Source: an uncultured Litoreibacter sp.
GTDB lineage: Bacteria; Pseudomonadota; Alphaproteobacteria; Rhodobacterales; Rhodobacteraceae
Reading direction: 5' to 3'
DNA: 64,000 nt
NCBI GenBank assembly: GCA_947492995.1
Contig: CANLOU010000001.1
Location: forward strand, 1,301,326-1,365,325
The notes beneath the pieces were generated by a model, which saw nothing but the letters and a program-made list of their open reading frames with translations, did not search any database and had not been told where the DNA came from. The position numbers were made by a program, and so were the translations under genes. Positions 18,311-27,343 of this stretch are shown here, one piece after another; positions within the stretch are counted from its first letter, which is position 1, and every line of letters begins with the position of its first letter.

Positions 18311-19698
18311 GCCAGTTTCTCCTTCCAACGGGCGATTTGTTTGCGCACCTCGGTGGGCGCGGTGCCGCCGTAGCTGGTGCGTGATGCGACCGAGTTTTGC
18401 ACACCGAGGACGTCGAAGACATCCCCCGTTATGGCGGGGTGGATGGCGGTCATGTCGTCGAGCGTCAGGTCGGGCAGGTCGCAGCCCTTGTCCTCGGCCA
18501 GCTTGACGATGCTGCCCGTGACGTGGTGGGCGTCGCGGAAGGGCATATCCAGCGTGCGCACCAGCCAGTCGGCCAGATCGGTGGCGGTGGAGAAGCCGCT
18601 TGCCGCCGCTGCTTCGAGGTTAGCCTGATTGGCGGTCATGTCGGTGACCATGCCGGTCATCGCGGCCAAGGCCAGCATCAGGTTGTCGGCGGCATCAAAA
18701 GTTTGCTCTTTGTCCTCCTGCATGTCCTTGGAATAGGTCAGGGGCAGGCCTTTCATGACCATCATCAGCGCCGCGTTGGCCCCGAAGATGCGGGCGATCT
18801 TGGCGCGGATCAGCTCGGCCGCGTCGGGGTTCTTCTTTTGCGGCATGATTGACGAGCCGGTGGAGAAGCGGTCTGAGAGCGTGACGAAGCGGAATTGGGC
18901 GGAGGACCAGATGACGAGTTCTTCGGCGAAGCGCGACAGATGCATCGCGCAGATGGAGGCGGCGTTCAGGAAATCCAGCGCGAAGTCGCGGTCCGACACG
19001 GCGTCCAGCGAGTTGGCGGCGGGGCGGTCAAAGCCCAAGGCTTGCGCTGTCGCGTGGCGGTCGATGTTGAAGGAGGTGCCTGCAAGGGCCGCGGCCCCCA
19101 GAGGGCTTTCGTTCATGCGCGCGCGCGCGTCTGTGAAGCGCGACGCGTCGCGGCCCAGCATCTCCACATAGGCCAGCATGTGGTGGCCCCATGTGACGGG
19201 TTGGGCGGTTTGAAGGTGGGTGAAGCCGGGCATGACGTGATCGGCGCCTGCCTCCGCCTGGGCGAGGAAGGCTGTTTGCAGGGCGGTGATCGCCTCAAGC
19301 GTCGCGTCGATCTGGTCGCGGACCCAGAGTTTGAAATCTGTGGCGACCTGATCGTTGCGGGAACGGGCTGTATGCAGTCTGCCTGCGGGCTCGCCGACGA
19401 TGTCTTTCAAGCGGGATTCCACATTCATGTGGATGTCTTCGAGCGCGGTGGAGAATTCGAACTTTCCGGTCTCGATCTCTGACAACACCGTGAGGAGGCC
19501 TTCACGGATGGCTTCCGCGTCGTTATCCGTCAGAATACCTTGTGCGGCGAGCATGGCGGCATGGGCGCGGGAGCCCTCGATGTCCTGTTTGGCCATGCGC
19601 TGATCGAACCCGATAGAGGCGTTGATCGCCTCCATGATGGCGTCTGGACCGGCGGCGAAACGCCCGCCCCACATGGTGTTGGATTTTGTGTCAGTCAT
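18307..19698 (-). CDS. argH: Argininosuccinate lyase
   Basis: 463 residues. The fumarase/aspartase-superfamily signature [15 protein letters not shown] is at about residue 283, with [17 protein letters not shown] near 108 and [20 protein letters not shown] near 157. It splits argininosuccinate to arginine and fumarate, the last step of arginine synthesis. First gene of a two-gene unit with the small lipoprotein and divergent from the TlpA-like gene with 27 bp between starts. Confidence 0.97.
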   Translation of the reverse strand: MTDTKSNTMWGGRFAAGPDAIMEAINASIGFDQRMAKQDIEGSRAHAAMLAAQGILTDNDAEAIREGLLTVLSEIETGKFEFSTALEDIHMNVESRLKDIVGEPAGRLHTARSRNDQVATDFKLWVRDQIDATLEAITALQTAFLAQAEAGADHVMPGFTHLQTAQPVTWGHHMLAYVEMLGRDASRFTDARARMNESPLGAAALAGTSFNIDRHATAQALGFDRPAANSLDAVSDRDFALDFLNAASICAMHLSRFAEELVIWSSAQFRFVTLSDRFSTGSSIMPQKKNPDAAELIRAKIARIFGANAALMMVMKGLPLTYSKDMQEDKEQTFDAADNLMLALAAMTGMVTDMTANQANLEAAAASGFSTATDLADWLVRTLDMPFRDAHHVTGSIVKLAEDKGCDLPDLTLDDMTAIHPAITGDVFDVLGVQNSVASRTSYGGTAPTEVRKQIARWKEKLA

Positions 19699-19725
19699 AT
19701 CGGCTGGCCTAGTTGGAGAAACTAT

Positions 19726-20280
19726 ATGCGTCTGTTGCGTACCGCCGTTCTATACGCAGGGCTGGCCTTGCTTGCCAACCCCGCGGCTGCTGATGTTGGC
19801 AAGCTGATGTCGCTGGCGACGGGGGAATTGGGACGCATCCAGTTTCATGCCGAGCCGCAGCCATTGAAGGCGTCACCCTTTCTGGACGCCGATGGCAACA
19901 AGGCCTCGCTGGCGGATTATCGTGGCAAGCATGTGCTGCTGAATTTCTGGGCCCTGTGGTGCGCACCTTGCGTCAAGGAGATGCCCGCGCTGAATGCGCT
20001 GGATGGTGCCATAGGCGGCGGCTTTGAAGTGGTGACGCTGGCCACGGGGCGCAATGCGCGGCCCGCGGTGGATGTGTTTTTTGCCGACAAGCAGCTGAAC
20101 AATCTGCCGAAATTGTTTGACCCGAAGATGAAAGTGGCCCGCGACTTTGGCGCGTTTGGGTTGCCGGTGACGCTTTTTGTGGACCCGCAGGGCCGCGAGG
20201 TTGCGCGTGCCATCGGGGATTACCAGTGGGACAGTGCCGCTTCGCAGAAGCTGATTAAGGCCTGGGTTGCCGGCGGTTGA
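19726..20280 (+). CDS. TlpA-type periplasmic thioredoxin
   Basis: 184 residues from the ATG at 19726 preceded by GGAGAA; an earlier frame start would lie inside argH. A signal peptide/anchor ([20 protein letters not shown]) is followed by a TlpA/ResA-like domain with the active site [11 protein letters not shown] at about residues 83-93 and cis-Pro [13 protein letters not shown]. It acts in the periplasm as a thiol-disulfide oxidoreductase, probably reducing apo-cytochrome c or Cu-site partner proteins. The divergent pairing with argH is typical of the group. Confidence 0.92.
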   Translation: MRLLRTAVLYAGLALLANPAAADVGKLMSLATGELGRIQFHAEPQPLKASPFLDADGNKASLADYRGKHVLLNFWALWCAPCVKEMPALNALDGAIGGGFEVVTLATGRNARPAVDVFFADKQLNNLPKLFDPKMKVARDFGAFGLPVTLFVDPQGREVARAIGDYQWDSAASQKLIKAWVAGG

Positions 20281-20284
20281 CCAA

Positions 20285-20380
20285 AATGTGCGGCTGCGCC
20301 GCGCTTGATATTTTGCGCTCTTGGGGGAGTTTCACTCCCCCGCCGCGCGGGCATCCCCCCAGAGCATATTTCCGGCAGAA
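20285..20380. repeat. Dispersed intergenic repeat, copy B
   Basis: TGCGGCTGCGCCGCGC, then a GGGGGAG-TTTCA-CTCCCCC hairpin (about 20323-20341), CGCGCGGGCATCCCCCCAG and CATATTT. Nearly the same as copies A and C. It lies between convergent genes and probably terminates both. Confidence 0.65.
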
Positions 20381-20389
20381 AGAAGCGTC

Positions 20390-21715
20390 TTAGGCTTTTG
20401 CTTTGACGACTTGCAGCAATGGCATGAGTTGACCCATATCGGGCCCGTGCTGCATGCCTGTCAGCGCCTTTCTGAGCGGCATGAACAGCCCACGGCCTTT
20501 GCGCCCGGTCTTTTCCTTGACGGCTGCGGTCCAGTCAGCCCAGCTGGTATCGGTGAACGGCATGGCGGGGAGCAGGGTCAGGGCCTCGGCCACGAAATCC
20601 TTATCTTCGTCGTCAATCACCGGGTCCGCGCCATTTGCGCATAGATCGACCCAGCCTTTGATGTCGTGGCGCGTGGTGATGTTTTCGCGCGCGACTGTCC
20701 AGAAAGCGTCCTGGTTGGCCGCAGGTACGCCCAATGCGTCAAGATCGGCTTTGACGGCCGAGACTGGCTGCGCATGCAGATGCTTGGCTGTGAGGGGGTA
20801 GAGATCATCTACATCGAATTTTGTGGGTGCTGAGCCGAAGCGGGTGAGGTCAAACCCCTCTACCAGCTCGTCGATGGAGCCGCGCAGCTCAATCGGATCG
20901 GACGAGCCGATCCGGGCCAAGTGGCTGAGAAGCGCCATGGGTTCCACGCCATTGTCGCGCAAATCGCGCAGCGCGAGAGTGCCGAGGCGTTTGGACAATG
21001 CCTCCCCCTGCGGGCCGGTGAGCAGCGAATGGTGGGCAAAGTTGGGGACGGTGCCGCCAAGGGCCTCGATGATTTGGATTTGCGTGGCGGTGTTGGTGAC
21101 ATGGTCGGACCCGCGCACCACATTGGTGATGCCCATATCGGTGTCATCCACAACGGAGGCGATGGTGTAGAGCACTTGCCCATCGCCGCGAATGAGCACC
21201 GGATCAGAAACGGAGGCCGCGTCGATGGAGATGTCGCCCAGAATGCCATCGGTCCAGTTGATCCGCGCATGATCTAGCTTGAACCGCCACACCCCATTGC
21301 CGCGTTCTGCGCGCAGGGCGTCCTTTTCGTCCGCGGTGAGATCGAGCGCCGCGCGATCGTAAACTGGGGGCTTGCCCATGTTGAGCTGCTTTTTGCGTTT
21401 CAGGTCCAGCTCGACCGGGGTTTCCCATGCCTCGTAGAAACGGTCGATCTGGCGCAGCTTGTCCGCGGCATCGGCGTAGCGATCAAGGCGGGAAGACTGC
21501 GTTTCGACCCGGTCCCATTCAATGCCCAGCCAGTCGAGGTCCTGCTTGATGGCATCCGCAAATTCGGGTTTGGAGCGTTCGGGGTCCGTGTCGTCGAGGC
21601 GCAGGATGAATTGCCCGCCGGACGTTTTCGCGATGAGGAAGTTGAACAGCGCTGTGCGCAGGTTGCCGACATGCAGGTAGCCTGTGGGCGAGGGGGCGAA
21701 ACGGGTCACGGTCAT
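20390..21715 (-). CDS. gltX: Glutamyl-tRNA synthetase
   Basis: 441 residues from ATG at 21715 (MTVTRFAPSPTGYLHVGNLR); the frame extends 13 codons upstream but the family starts here. The class I HIGH motif appears as YLHVGN, and KMSKS as ALSKRLG. It charges tRNA-Glu and possibly tRNA-Gln. Alphaproteobacteria commonly carry two GluRS proteins; the ALSKR form and 441-residue length fit one of these types. Whether it charges tRNA-Gln for GatCAB cannot be told. Confidence 0.95.
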   Translation of the reverse strand: MTVTRFAPSPTGYLHVGNLRTALFNFLIAKTSGGQFILRLDDTDPERSKPEFADAIKQDLDWLGIEWDRVETQSSRLDRYADAADKLRQIDRFYEAWETPVELDLKRKKQLNMGKPPVYDRAALDLTADEKDALRAERGNGVWRFKLDHARINWTDGILGDISIDAASVSDPVLIRGDGQVLYTIASVVDDTDMGITNVVRGSDHVTNTATQIQIIEALGGTVPNFAHHSLLTGPQGEALSKRLGTLALRDLRDNGVEPMALLSHLARIGSSDPIELRGSIDELVEGFDLTRFGSAPTKFDVDDLYPLTAKHLHAQPVSAVKADLDALGVPAANQDAFWTVARENITTRHDIKGWVDLCANGADPVIDDEDKDFVAEALTLLPAMPFTDTSWADWTAAVKEKTGRKGRGLFMPLRKALTGMQHGPDMGQLMPLLQVVKAKA

Positions 21716-21902
21716 TGGGTTTGTGCCTTTGCTGGGTAGGGCGGGATGAAGCACAGGCGGGGCGGTTTGTCCATATGCCGGGCCGTACCCTTAAAATTTG
21801 AGACAATGTTTCCGCGTTGGATTGCCGCAAAAGGGCCGTTGCGCAAGTGTTTGTTAGGAAAGGGGTGTTTGAAGGGACGGGCGAGAGAATCTGGAGTGCC
21901 CA

Positions 21903-23084
21903 ATGCTGCCTGTACTAGAGAACATTGCGACCATTGAATCGGTCATGGACGTAATTGATCAACCCATGTTTCTGCTCGACGTCGTCGGCGAGAACGCGTT
22001 TATCTTTCGGCGGCTCAATCGCTGCCACCTGACCGCCACCGGCCTGAATGACAACATCATGAACGGCAAAGCGCCGCACGAGGTGCTGCCGCCACGACTG
22101 GCCGACACGGTTGTCAGCAACTACGAGAAATGCCGCGCGTCCGGCACGGCCTACAGCTATGAAGAGAACCTTGAGCTGCCGAATGGCACGCGCTGGTGGC
22201 AGACCAGCCTGTCGCCGGTCAAAGACGCCAGCGGCGACGTGGTCAAGATCATTGGCCTTGCCATCGACATCACCGACCGCAAGGAGAAGTATTTCGACGC
22301 CTCGCAGAAGCTGTCGGAGATGACCAAGCTGAACGAGAATTTGCAGGTGTTTGCCGCCTCCACCGCGCAAGACATGCGGGGGCCGTTCCAGACCATGGTG
22401 GCCCTTCTGGACATGGTCATGGACGGGTTTGTTGACCTTGGCGACGAGAAGATGGACCAGCTGATGCTATGCTCCGAGATTGCGACGGACGCGATTTCGA
22501 ATATGGGCGGCATCTTGCAGGTGGCGCAGGGGCTGCAGGTGGATGGCGGCGTTGTCGAGCAGACCGACCTGCACCACGTCGCCTCTGACATCGCGGCGAT
22601 CCTGGACCCGCATCACCGCCTGTCGATTGACCTGCCGCGCACCCAGATGGAAACGGACAGGGTGGCCCTGCAGATGGTGATGCGCAACGTGATGGAGAAC
22701 GCGACCCGCTACGCAGATAGCAGGGTGGCGGTCACGGCGGCGAACGGGAAGGCGGGCTTTGTGGACATTACGGTATCGGATGACGGGGTTGGGCAATCCC
22801 TGGACCGGCGCAGCGACGGCAGCCTGGTTTTGCCGGATGTGATGGACGAAGAGGGCGATTTTGGGCTGAAGTCAGCCCGCGCCATGGTGCATTCGCGGGG
22901 GGGATGTTTTGCGCAAACCCAATGCCTGTTCCCGACCGGCGCATCCATCAGATTCTCGCTGCCGGGAAAGTTCATGCCCGTCGGGGCTGAAGGCAAACGA
23001 CCACTTCAAGCGCTGAGGGGCTTGCGACTGCAAGACCCGCAGCAGGCCTTGAGCCGCAACTTTGGTGTCACCCATCATTCATAG
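21903..23084 (+). CDS. PAS-domain sensor kinase-like protein lacking the phospho-acceptor His
   Basis: 393 residues. Residues about 8-125 form a PAS domain ending VKIIGLAIDITDRKEK; a helix (126-148) leads to a dimerisation helix FAASTAQDMRGPFQTMVALL. In HisKA helices this position reads S-H-E/D-x-R-x-P, but residue 156 is Gln (codon CAA at 22368-22370). The ATPase domain is present: N-box NVMENATRYA, G1 DDGVGQ, and a GLKSARAMV segment. No transmembrane segment and no adjacent response regulator. It could be a pseudokinase, a phosphatase or a partner of another kinase. Confidence 0.8.
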   Translation: MLPVLENIATIESVMDVIDQPMFLLDVVGENAFIFRRLNRCHLTATGLNDNIMNGKAPHEVLPPRLADTVVSNYEKCRASGTAYSYEENLELPNGTRWWQTSLSPVKDASGDVVKIIGLAIDITDRKEKYFDASQKLSEMTKLNENLQVFAASTAQDMRGPFQTMVALLDMVMDGFVDLGDEKMDQLMLCSEIATDAISNMGGILQVAQGLQVDGGVVEQTDLHHVASDIAAILDPHHRLSIDLPRTQMETDRVALQMVMRNVMENATRYADSRVAVTAANGKAGFVDITVSDDGVGQSLDRRSDGSLVLPDVMDEEGDFGLKSARAMVHSRGGCFAQTQCLFPTGASIRFSLPGKFMPVGAEGKRPLQALRGLRLQDPQQALSRNFGVTHHS

Positions 23085-23129
23085 CGGATGCGCGGCTTGG
23101 TCTGTCTTGGCGTTTGCCCGGAAAAAGGC

Positions 23130-23951
23130 TTAGAGTTTGCCCTTCGCGGCAAATGTGTCCCAAGCGTATTTGACATATTCTGTGCGGAATGAATGCCCGC
23201 CCTCGAACATGCAAAAGCTAAGCATGTCGCCTGCGGCGTTGCTGCGATCCTGGCAGCTCAGCTGCGCTGTGCTGCTGGTCTGCGGGGGGCCAAAGCCGCC
23301 ATAGGCGGCGTACATCGCAAGACTGTCCATCACGTCGCCCTGATGAGTGTCGGCAATTGGGCGACCGCCAAGGGGCACCGTGGGGTCGGCATCCCCATGC
23401 AGATGGATGATATTGGCGACAGGGCCCGCGCAGGTTTCAGGCGGGGTGAGCCAAAATGTGCCAGAGATCGGCGCGAAGCCCGCGAACATCGCGGGGCGGT
23501 GGCAGGCCATGTTCCACGTCATCATGCCTCCGGCACTGAAACCGGTCATCATCATGCGGCCCGTGTCGATGTCGAAGCGGGAGCTGGCATCGGCGATGAC
23601 CGCGTCGAGGTAGTTGAATTCCTCGGATCCGTCGACATCTGGCCGGCGTGGCGCGTTGGGCAGAATCCAATCGTCCGATGCGGATTTCACCGCGATCAGC
23701 GCCACCCCCAAATCGGACGCCAGACGCCGCAGGCTGCCATTGCGCATCACACCCCGGGCGGAGCCGCGATAGCCATGGGCGAAGACGATGGCACCAACCT
23801 TTGAGGCTCCGTCATGCCCGTCGGGCATGGCGATGCGGTAATGACGCTCGCCCAATGCGCAATCCGTGTCGGGGCCGCAGGCCAAGGCGGGCATGGTTGA
23901 GAAACTGAGAGCGGCAAGGGGGCTTGCGATGATAGCTGCGAGAATGCGCAT
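23130..23951 (-). CDS. Secreted alpha/beta-hydrolase, PHB-depolymerase/LpqC-like
   Basis: 273 residues with signal peptide (MRILAAIIASPLAALSFSTMPALA). The nucleophile elbow GFSAGGMMTWNMAC is at about 153-166, the oxyanion region VFAHGYRGSARG near 54, the acid in HLHGDADPTVPL near 202, and the catalytic His in EGGHSFR near 253. The family cleaves polyhydroxybutyrate oligomers, feruloyl esters or similar extracellular esters; the true substrate is open. It follows nadE on the same strand but is separated by strong hairpins, so it is probably its own unit. Confidence 0.85.
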   Translation of the reverse strand: MRILAAIIASPLAALSFSTMPALACGPDTDCALGERHYRIAMPDGHDGASKVGAIVFAHGYRGSARGVMRNGSLRRLASDLGVALIAVKSASDDWILPNAPRRPDVDGSEEFNYLDAVIADASSRFDIDTGRMMMTGFSAGGMMTWNMACHRPAMFAGFAPISGTFWLTPPETCAGPVANIIHLHGDADPTVPLGGRPIADTHQGDVMDSLAMYAAYGGFGPPQTSSTAQLSCQDRSNAAGDMLSFCMFEGGHSFRTEYVKYAWDTFAAKGKL

Positions 23952-24024
23952 AAGGACTCCATCAATGGATTTTGACGCAGACTGGCAGTGCTTGCAGGGC
24001 GGGACAAATCACATGGGCGTGGGG

Positions 24025-24074
24025 CAAATCCCTTGGAAAGGGATTTGTAAGAATTTTCGATCGAAAATTCTTAC
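24025..24074 (-). terminator. Two adjacent perfect hairpins after nadE
   Basis: CAAATCCCTT-GGA-AAGGGATTTG (24025-24047) sits directly next to a perfect 28-bp palindrome whose half is GTAAGAATTTTCGA (24047-24074). They start 4 bases past the nadE stop. The AT-rich palindrome fits an intrinsic terminator; it might also be a mobile palindromic repeat, since it is unlike the GC-rich surroundings. Confidence 0.65.
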
Positions 24075-24077
24075 CCC

Positions 24078-25733
24078 TCAGCTGCCGTCGCGCCAGCGGT
24101 TCGCAATTGGGTAGCGTCGGTCGAGCCAAAAGGCGCGGTCGGTCAGGCGTGCGCCGGGGGCGGATTGGAAGCGTTTGTATTCCGAGATGTAGATCAGGTG
24201 TTCGATCTTTTTCACCACGGCGCGGTCATGGCCTGCCGCAACCACTTCGGCGACGGAGTGTTCCCGGTCGACCAGCCGGTCCAGAATGTCGTCCAGCACC
24301 TCATAGGGCGGCAGGGAGTCTTCGTCCTTCTGATCCGGCCGCAGCTCCGCTGAGGGCGGTTTGTCGATGATCCGCTGCGGGATCACCACGCCATCACCGC
24401 CCATCATCCAGGCGCGATGGTTGGCGTTGCGCCAACGGCAGGTTTCAAACACCCGCATTTTGTAAAGGTCTTTAATAGGGTTATAGCCGCCCGCCATGTC
24501 GCCGTAGATGGTGGCGTAACCAACGGCCACCTCGGATTTGTTGCCGGTGGTCAGCAGCATTTCCCCAAATTTGTTGGACAGCGCCATCAACATCACGCCG
24601 CGCAGGCGGGATTGGATGTTTTCCTCGGTCACGTCGGCCTCGGTCCCTGCCATCAATGGCGCAAGCGCCTCGGTCACCGCGGCGCGTGGGCCCGAGATCG
24701 GGACAGTGTCAAGGCGCGCGCCCAAAAGCCCGGCGCATGCGGCGGCGTCTTCCAGCGAATGCTCAGACGTATATTCTGATGGCAGCATCACGCAGCGGAC
24801 ATTGTCCGCGCCCAGCGCATCGACGGCGATGGTGGCCACCAGCGCGGAATCGATGCCGCCGGACATGCCAAGCAGCACCTTCTTGAAGCCGGTCTTGCCC
24901 ATGTAGTCGCGCAGCGCTTCGACCATGACGCGGTAATCTTGTTCATAATCGTCCGGCATCACAGCGCGTTCGCCCGGGATGGCCCGCCAGCCTGCCTCGG
25001 TGTCCTCAAAATCCACATGGGCGATGATTTCGTCGAATGCGGGCAGTTGCAGCGCCAGATCGCCCCCGGGGTTCAGCACGAAGGACCCGCCGTCAAAGAC
25101 CTGATCGTCCTGACCGCCGACCATGTTGAGATAGACCAGCGGCAGGCCGGTCTCGACCACCCGCGACACCATCAACCCCATACGAATGTCGTGCTTGCCG
25201 CGATAATAGGGCGATCCATTTGGCACCAAAAGCAATTGCGCGCCGGATTCGGCGAGCGTTTCGGAGACCTCCTCGTGCCACGCATCCTCGCAAATGGGCG
25301 TCCCAATGCGCAGCGGGTCCATGGCGTAGGGGCCTTGCACCGGGCCTTTTTCATACAGGCGCACCTCGTCAAACACCCCATCATTGGGCAGCTCGTGTTT
25401 CAAAATCCGCGCGGCCACCTTGCCGTCCTTCAGGATCGAATAGGCGTTGTAGAGCTTGCCGTCGATAAACAGCGGATGGCCGATGCCCATCGCCGGGCCG
25501 TTCACGATCTCGCCAGCCAGATCGTCGACCATGCGGGCGGCGTCATTGGTGAAGGCGGGTTTCATCACGATGTCTTGCACCTGATACCCGGTGACAAACA
25601 TCTCTGGCAGCGCAACCATGTTGGCCTCTGCGGCCTGCGCTTGCGCCCATGCGTCACGGGCTTTTGCGATGTTGCCGGCGAAATCCCCTACGGTGGGGTT
25701 AAGCTGCGCGAGGGTCAGGCGGAACTTGGTCAT
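24078..25733 (-). CDS. nadE: Glutamine-dependent NAD+ synthetase
   Basis: 551 residues from the ATG at 25733 (MTKFRLTLAQLNPTVGD). Residues about 1-250 are a CN-hydrolase glutaminase domain with PICEDAWHEEV carrying the nucleophilic Cys. The C-terminal synthetase has the PP-loop GMSGGIDSALVATIAVDALG at about 293. It converts nicotinate-adenine dinucleotide, ATP and glutamine to NAD. The open frame extends 33 codons further but enters the upstream region without a good start. Confidence 0.96.
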   Translation of the reverse strand: MTKFRLTLAQLNPTVGDFAGNIAKARDAWAQAQAAEANMVALPEMFVTGYQVQDIVMKPAFTNDAARMVDDLAGEIVNGPAMGIGHPLFIDGKLYNAYSILKDGKVAARILKHELPNDGVFDEVRLYEKGPVQGPYAMDPLRIGTPICEDAWHEEVSETLAESGAQLLLVPNGSPYYRGKHDIRMGLMVSRVVETGLPLVYLNMVGGQDDQVFDGGSFVLNPGGDLALQLPAFDEIIAHVDFEDTEAGWRAIPGERAVMPDDYEQDYRVMVEALRDYMGKTGFKKVLLGMSGGIDSALVATIAVDALGADNVRCVMLPSEYTSEHSLEDAAACAGLLGARLDTVPISGPRAAVTEALAPLMAGTEADVTEENIQSRLRGVMLMALSNKFGEMLLTTGNKSEVAVGYATIYGDMAGGYNPIKDLYKMRVFETCRWRNANHRAWMMGGDGVVIPQRIIDKPPSAELRPDQKDEDSLPPYEVLDDILDRLVDREHSVAEVVAAGHDRAVVKKIEHLIYISEYKRFQSAPGARLTDRAFWLDRRYPIANRWRDGS

Positions 25734-25867
25734 CGAGGTCTCTTTCGCATCCGTTTGCCCATGTTCTAGCAGAGACCGGCCTGATGGAAAGGGCGCGCGC
25801 GTGCACGCCTTGTCACAGGGGGGATGCTCCACTAGGCTTTTCAGGGCGTTAAGGGAATCTGGGGGTT

Positions 25868-27343
25868 GTGTCCGTGCATCTGAATTTGAAAGTCTTGAGC
25901 GTTCTGGCCATTGGCCTGACGGCCCCCGCCATGGCGCAGGAAAGCGGCACCAAACAGTATGACGACGGCGGCATTTACACCGGCGCCTTCAAAGAGGGCA
26001 AACGCCACGGCCAAGGCACCTACACCCTGCCAAGCGGCTATGAATACAGCGGCAACTGGGTGGATGGCGAGATCCGCGGTCAGGGCACCGCCCGGTTCCA
26101 GAACGGCTCGCTCTATGAGGGACAGTTTGCCGCCGGCAAACCCGACGGGTTTGGCAAGATCATTTTCGCTGACGGCGGCACCTACGAGGGCGACTGGACC
26201 GACGGCAAAATCAACGGGCGCGGGATCGCGACCTACGCAAATGGCGCCCGCTACGAGGGCGAATTCCGCAACGCCGCGCAGCACGGCACCGGCGTTTTGG
26301 TCAGCCCGAACGGGTACCGCTACGAGGGGCAGTGGGCGAACGGCGTCAAGGAAGGCCGCGGCAAGATCAGCTACCCCGATGGCGGCGAGTATGAAGGCGA
26401 GCTGAAGGGCGGCAAACGCTCCGGCACCGGCAGCTTGGTGATGACGGATGGCATGACCTATGTTGGCGAATGGGCCGATGACCAGATGAACGGCACCGGC
26501 ACGCTGACGCAGTCCAATGGCGATGTCTATGTGGGGACCTTGAAAGTGGGTCTGCGCGAGGGCACGGGCCGCATGACCTACGCCAATGGCGACGTGTACG
26601 AGGGCGCGTTCAGCGGCGACGCGCGCAACGGCGTGGGGACATATACGGGGACCGATGGGTTCTCCTACACCGGCGATTGGGTGGACGGGCAGTTTTCAGG
26701 CACAGGCACCCTGACGCGCCCCGATGGGTCGGTTTACGAAGGCCAGATGCGCGCCGACAAGCCGGACGGCTTGGGCAAAATTACCTATGCGGATGGGTCA
26801 ACCTATGAAGGCGAATGGGTTGCCGGCGTTATTGAGGGGCGTGGCGTTGCCAGCGATTCCAAGGGCTTGGTCTATGACGGCGCGTTCAAGAACGCGCTGA
26901 TGTCGGGGCAAGGCAAGATGACCTACCCTGACGGCTACACCTATGAGGGCGCCTGGGTCGATGGCAAACGGCAGGGCCAGGGCGTGGCGACCTACGCGGA
27001 TGGGTCGACCTATGAGGGCGCGTTTGCGGATGGCCAACGGGAAGGGCAAGGCACCATGACCCGCGCGGACGGGTTTACCTATACGGGTGAATGGAAAGAC
27101 GGCCAGATCAACGGCACGGGCGTGGCGACCTACCCGACGGGCGACGTCTATGAGGGAGAGTTTACCGCCGGGAAGCGGGACGGCATCGGGGCGATGCGCT
27201 ACGCCGATGGCGAAGTGTCCAGCGGCAGATGGGAAAGCGGTCGGCTGACCGCCGTGGACAGGATTGCAGACACAGACCCCGCCGACCCTGCAGACGGTGA
27301 AGAGGGCGGCGACACCGCGGTGGCCAACCCCGCGAGCGACTAA
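25868..27343 (+). CDS. Exported MORN-repeat protein
   Basis: 491 residues from GTG with a signal peptide (LSVLAIGLTAPAMAQ). Residues about 35-455 are 18 consecutive MORN repeats of exactly 23 residues (pattern Y-x-G-x-W/F-x-x-G-x-x-x-G-x-G-x-x-x-x-x-x-G), for example YEGEWADDQ-type and YEGAWVDGKRQGQGVATYAD. A 20-residue acidic tail ends the protein. MORN repeats form elongated beta-sheets that bind lipids or proteins in eukaryotes; in bacteria the role is not established. The 3' end overlaps the convergent photolyase gene by 4 bp. Confidence 0.9.
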   Translation: MSVHLNLKVLSVLAIGLTAPAMAQESGTKQYDDGGIYTGAFKEGKRHGQGTYTLPSGYEYSGNWVDGEIRGQGTARFQNGSLYEGQFAAGKPDGFGKIIFADGGTYEGDWTDGKINGRGIATYANGARYEGEFRNAAQHGTGVLVSPNGYRYEGQWANGVKEGRGKISYPDGGEYEGELKGGKRSGTGSLVMTDGMTYVGEWADDQMNGTGTLTQSNGDVYVGTLKVGLREGTGRMTYANGDVYEGAFSGDARNGVGTYTGTDGFSYTGDWVDGQFSGTGTLTRPDGSVYEGQMRADKPDGLGKITYADGSTYEGEWVAGVIEGRGVASDSKGLVYDGAFKNALMSGQGKMTYPDGYTYEGAWVDGKRQGQGVATYADGSTYEGAFADGQREGQGTMTRADGFTYTGEWKDGQINGTGVATYPTGDVYEGEFTAGKRDGIGAMRYADGEVSSGRWESGRLTAVDRIADTDPADPADGEEGGDTAVANPASD

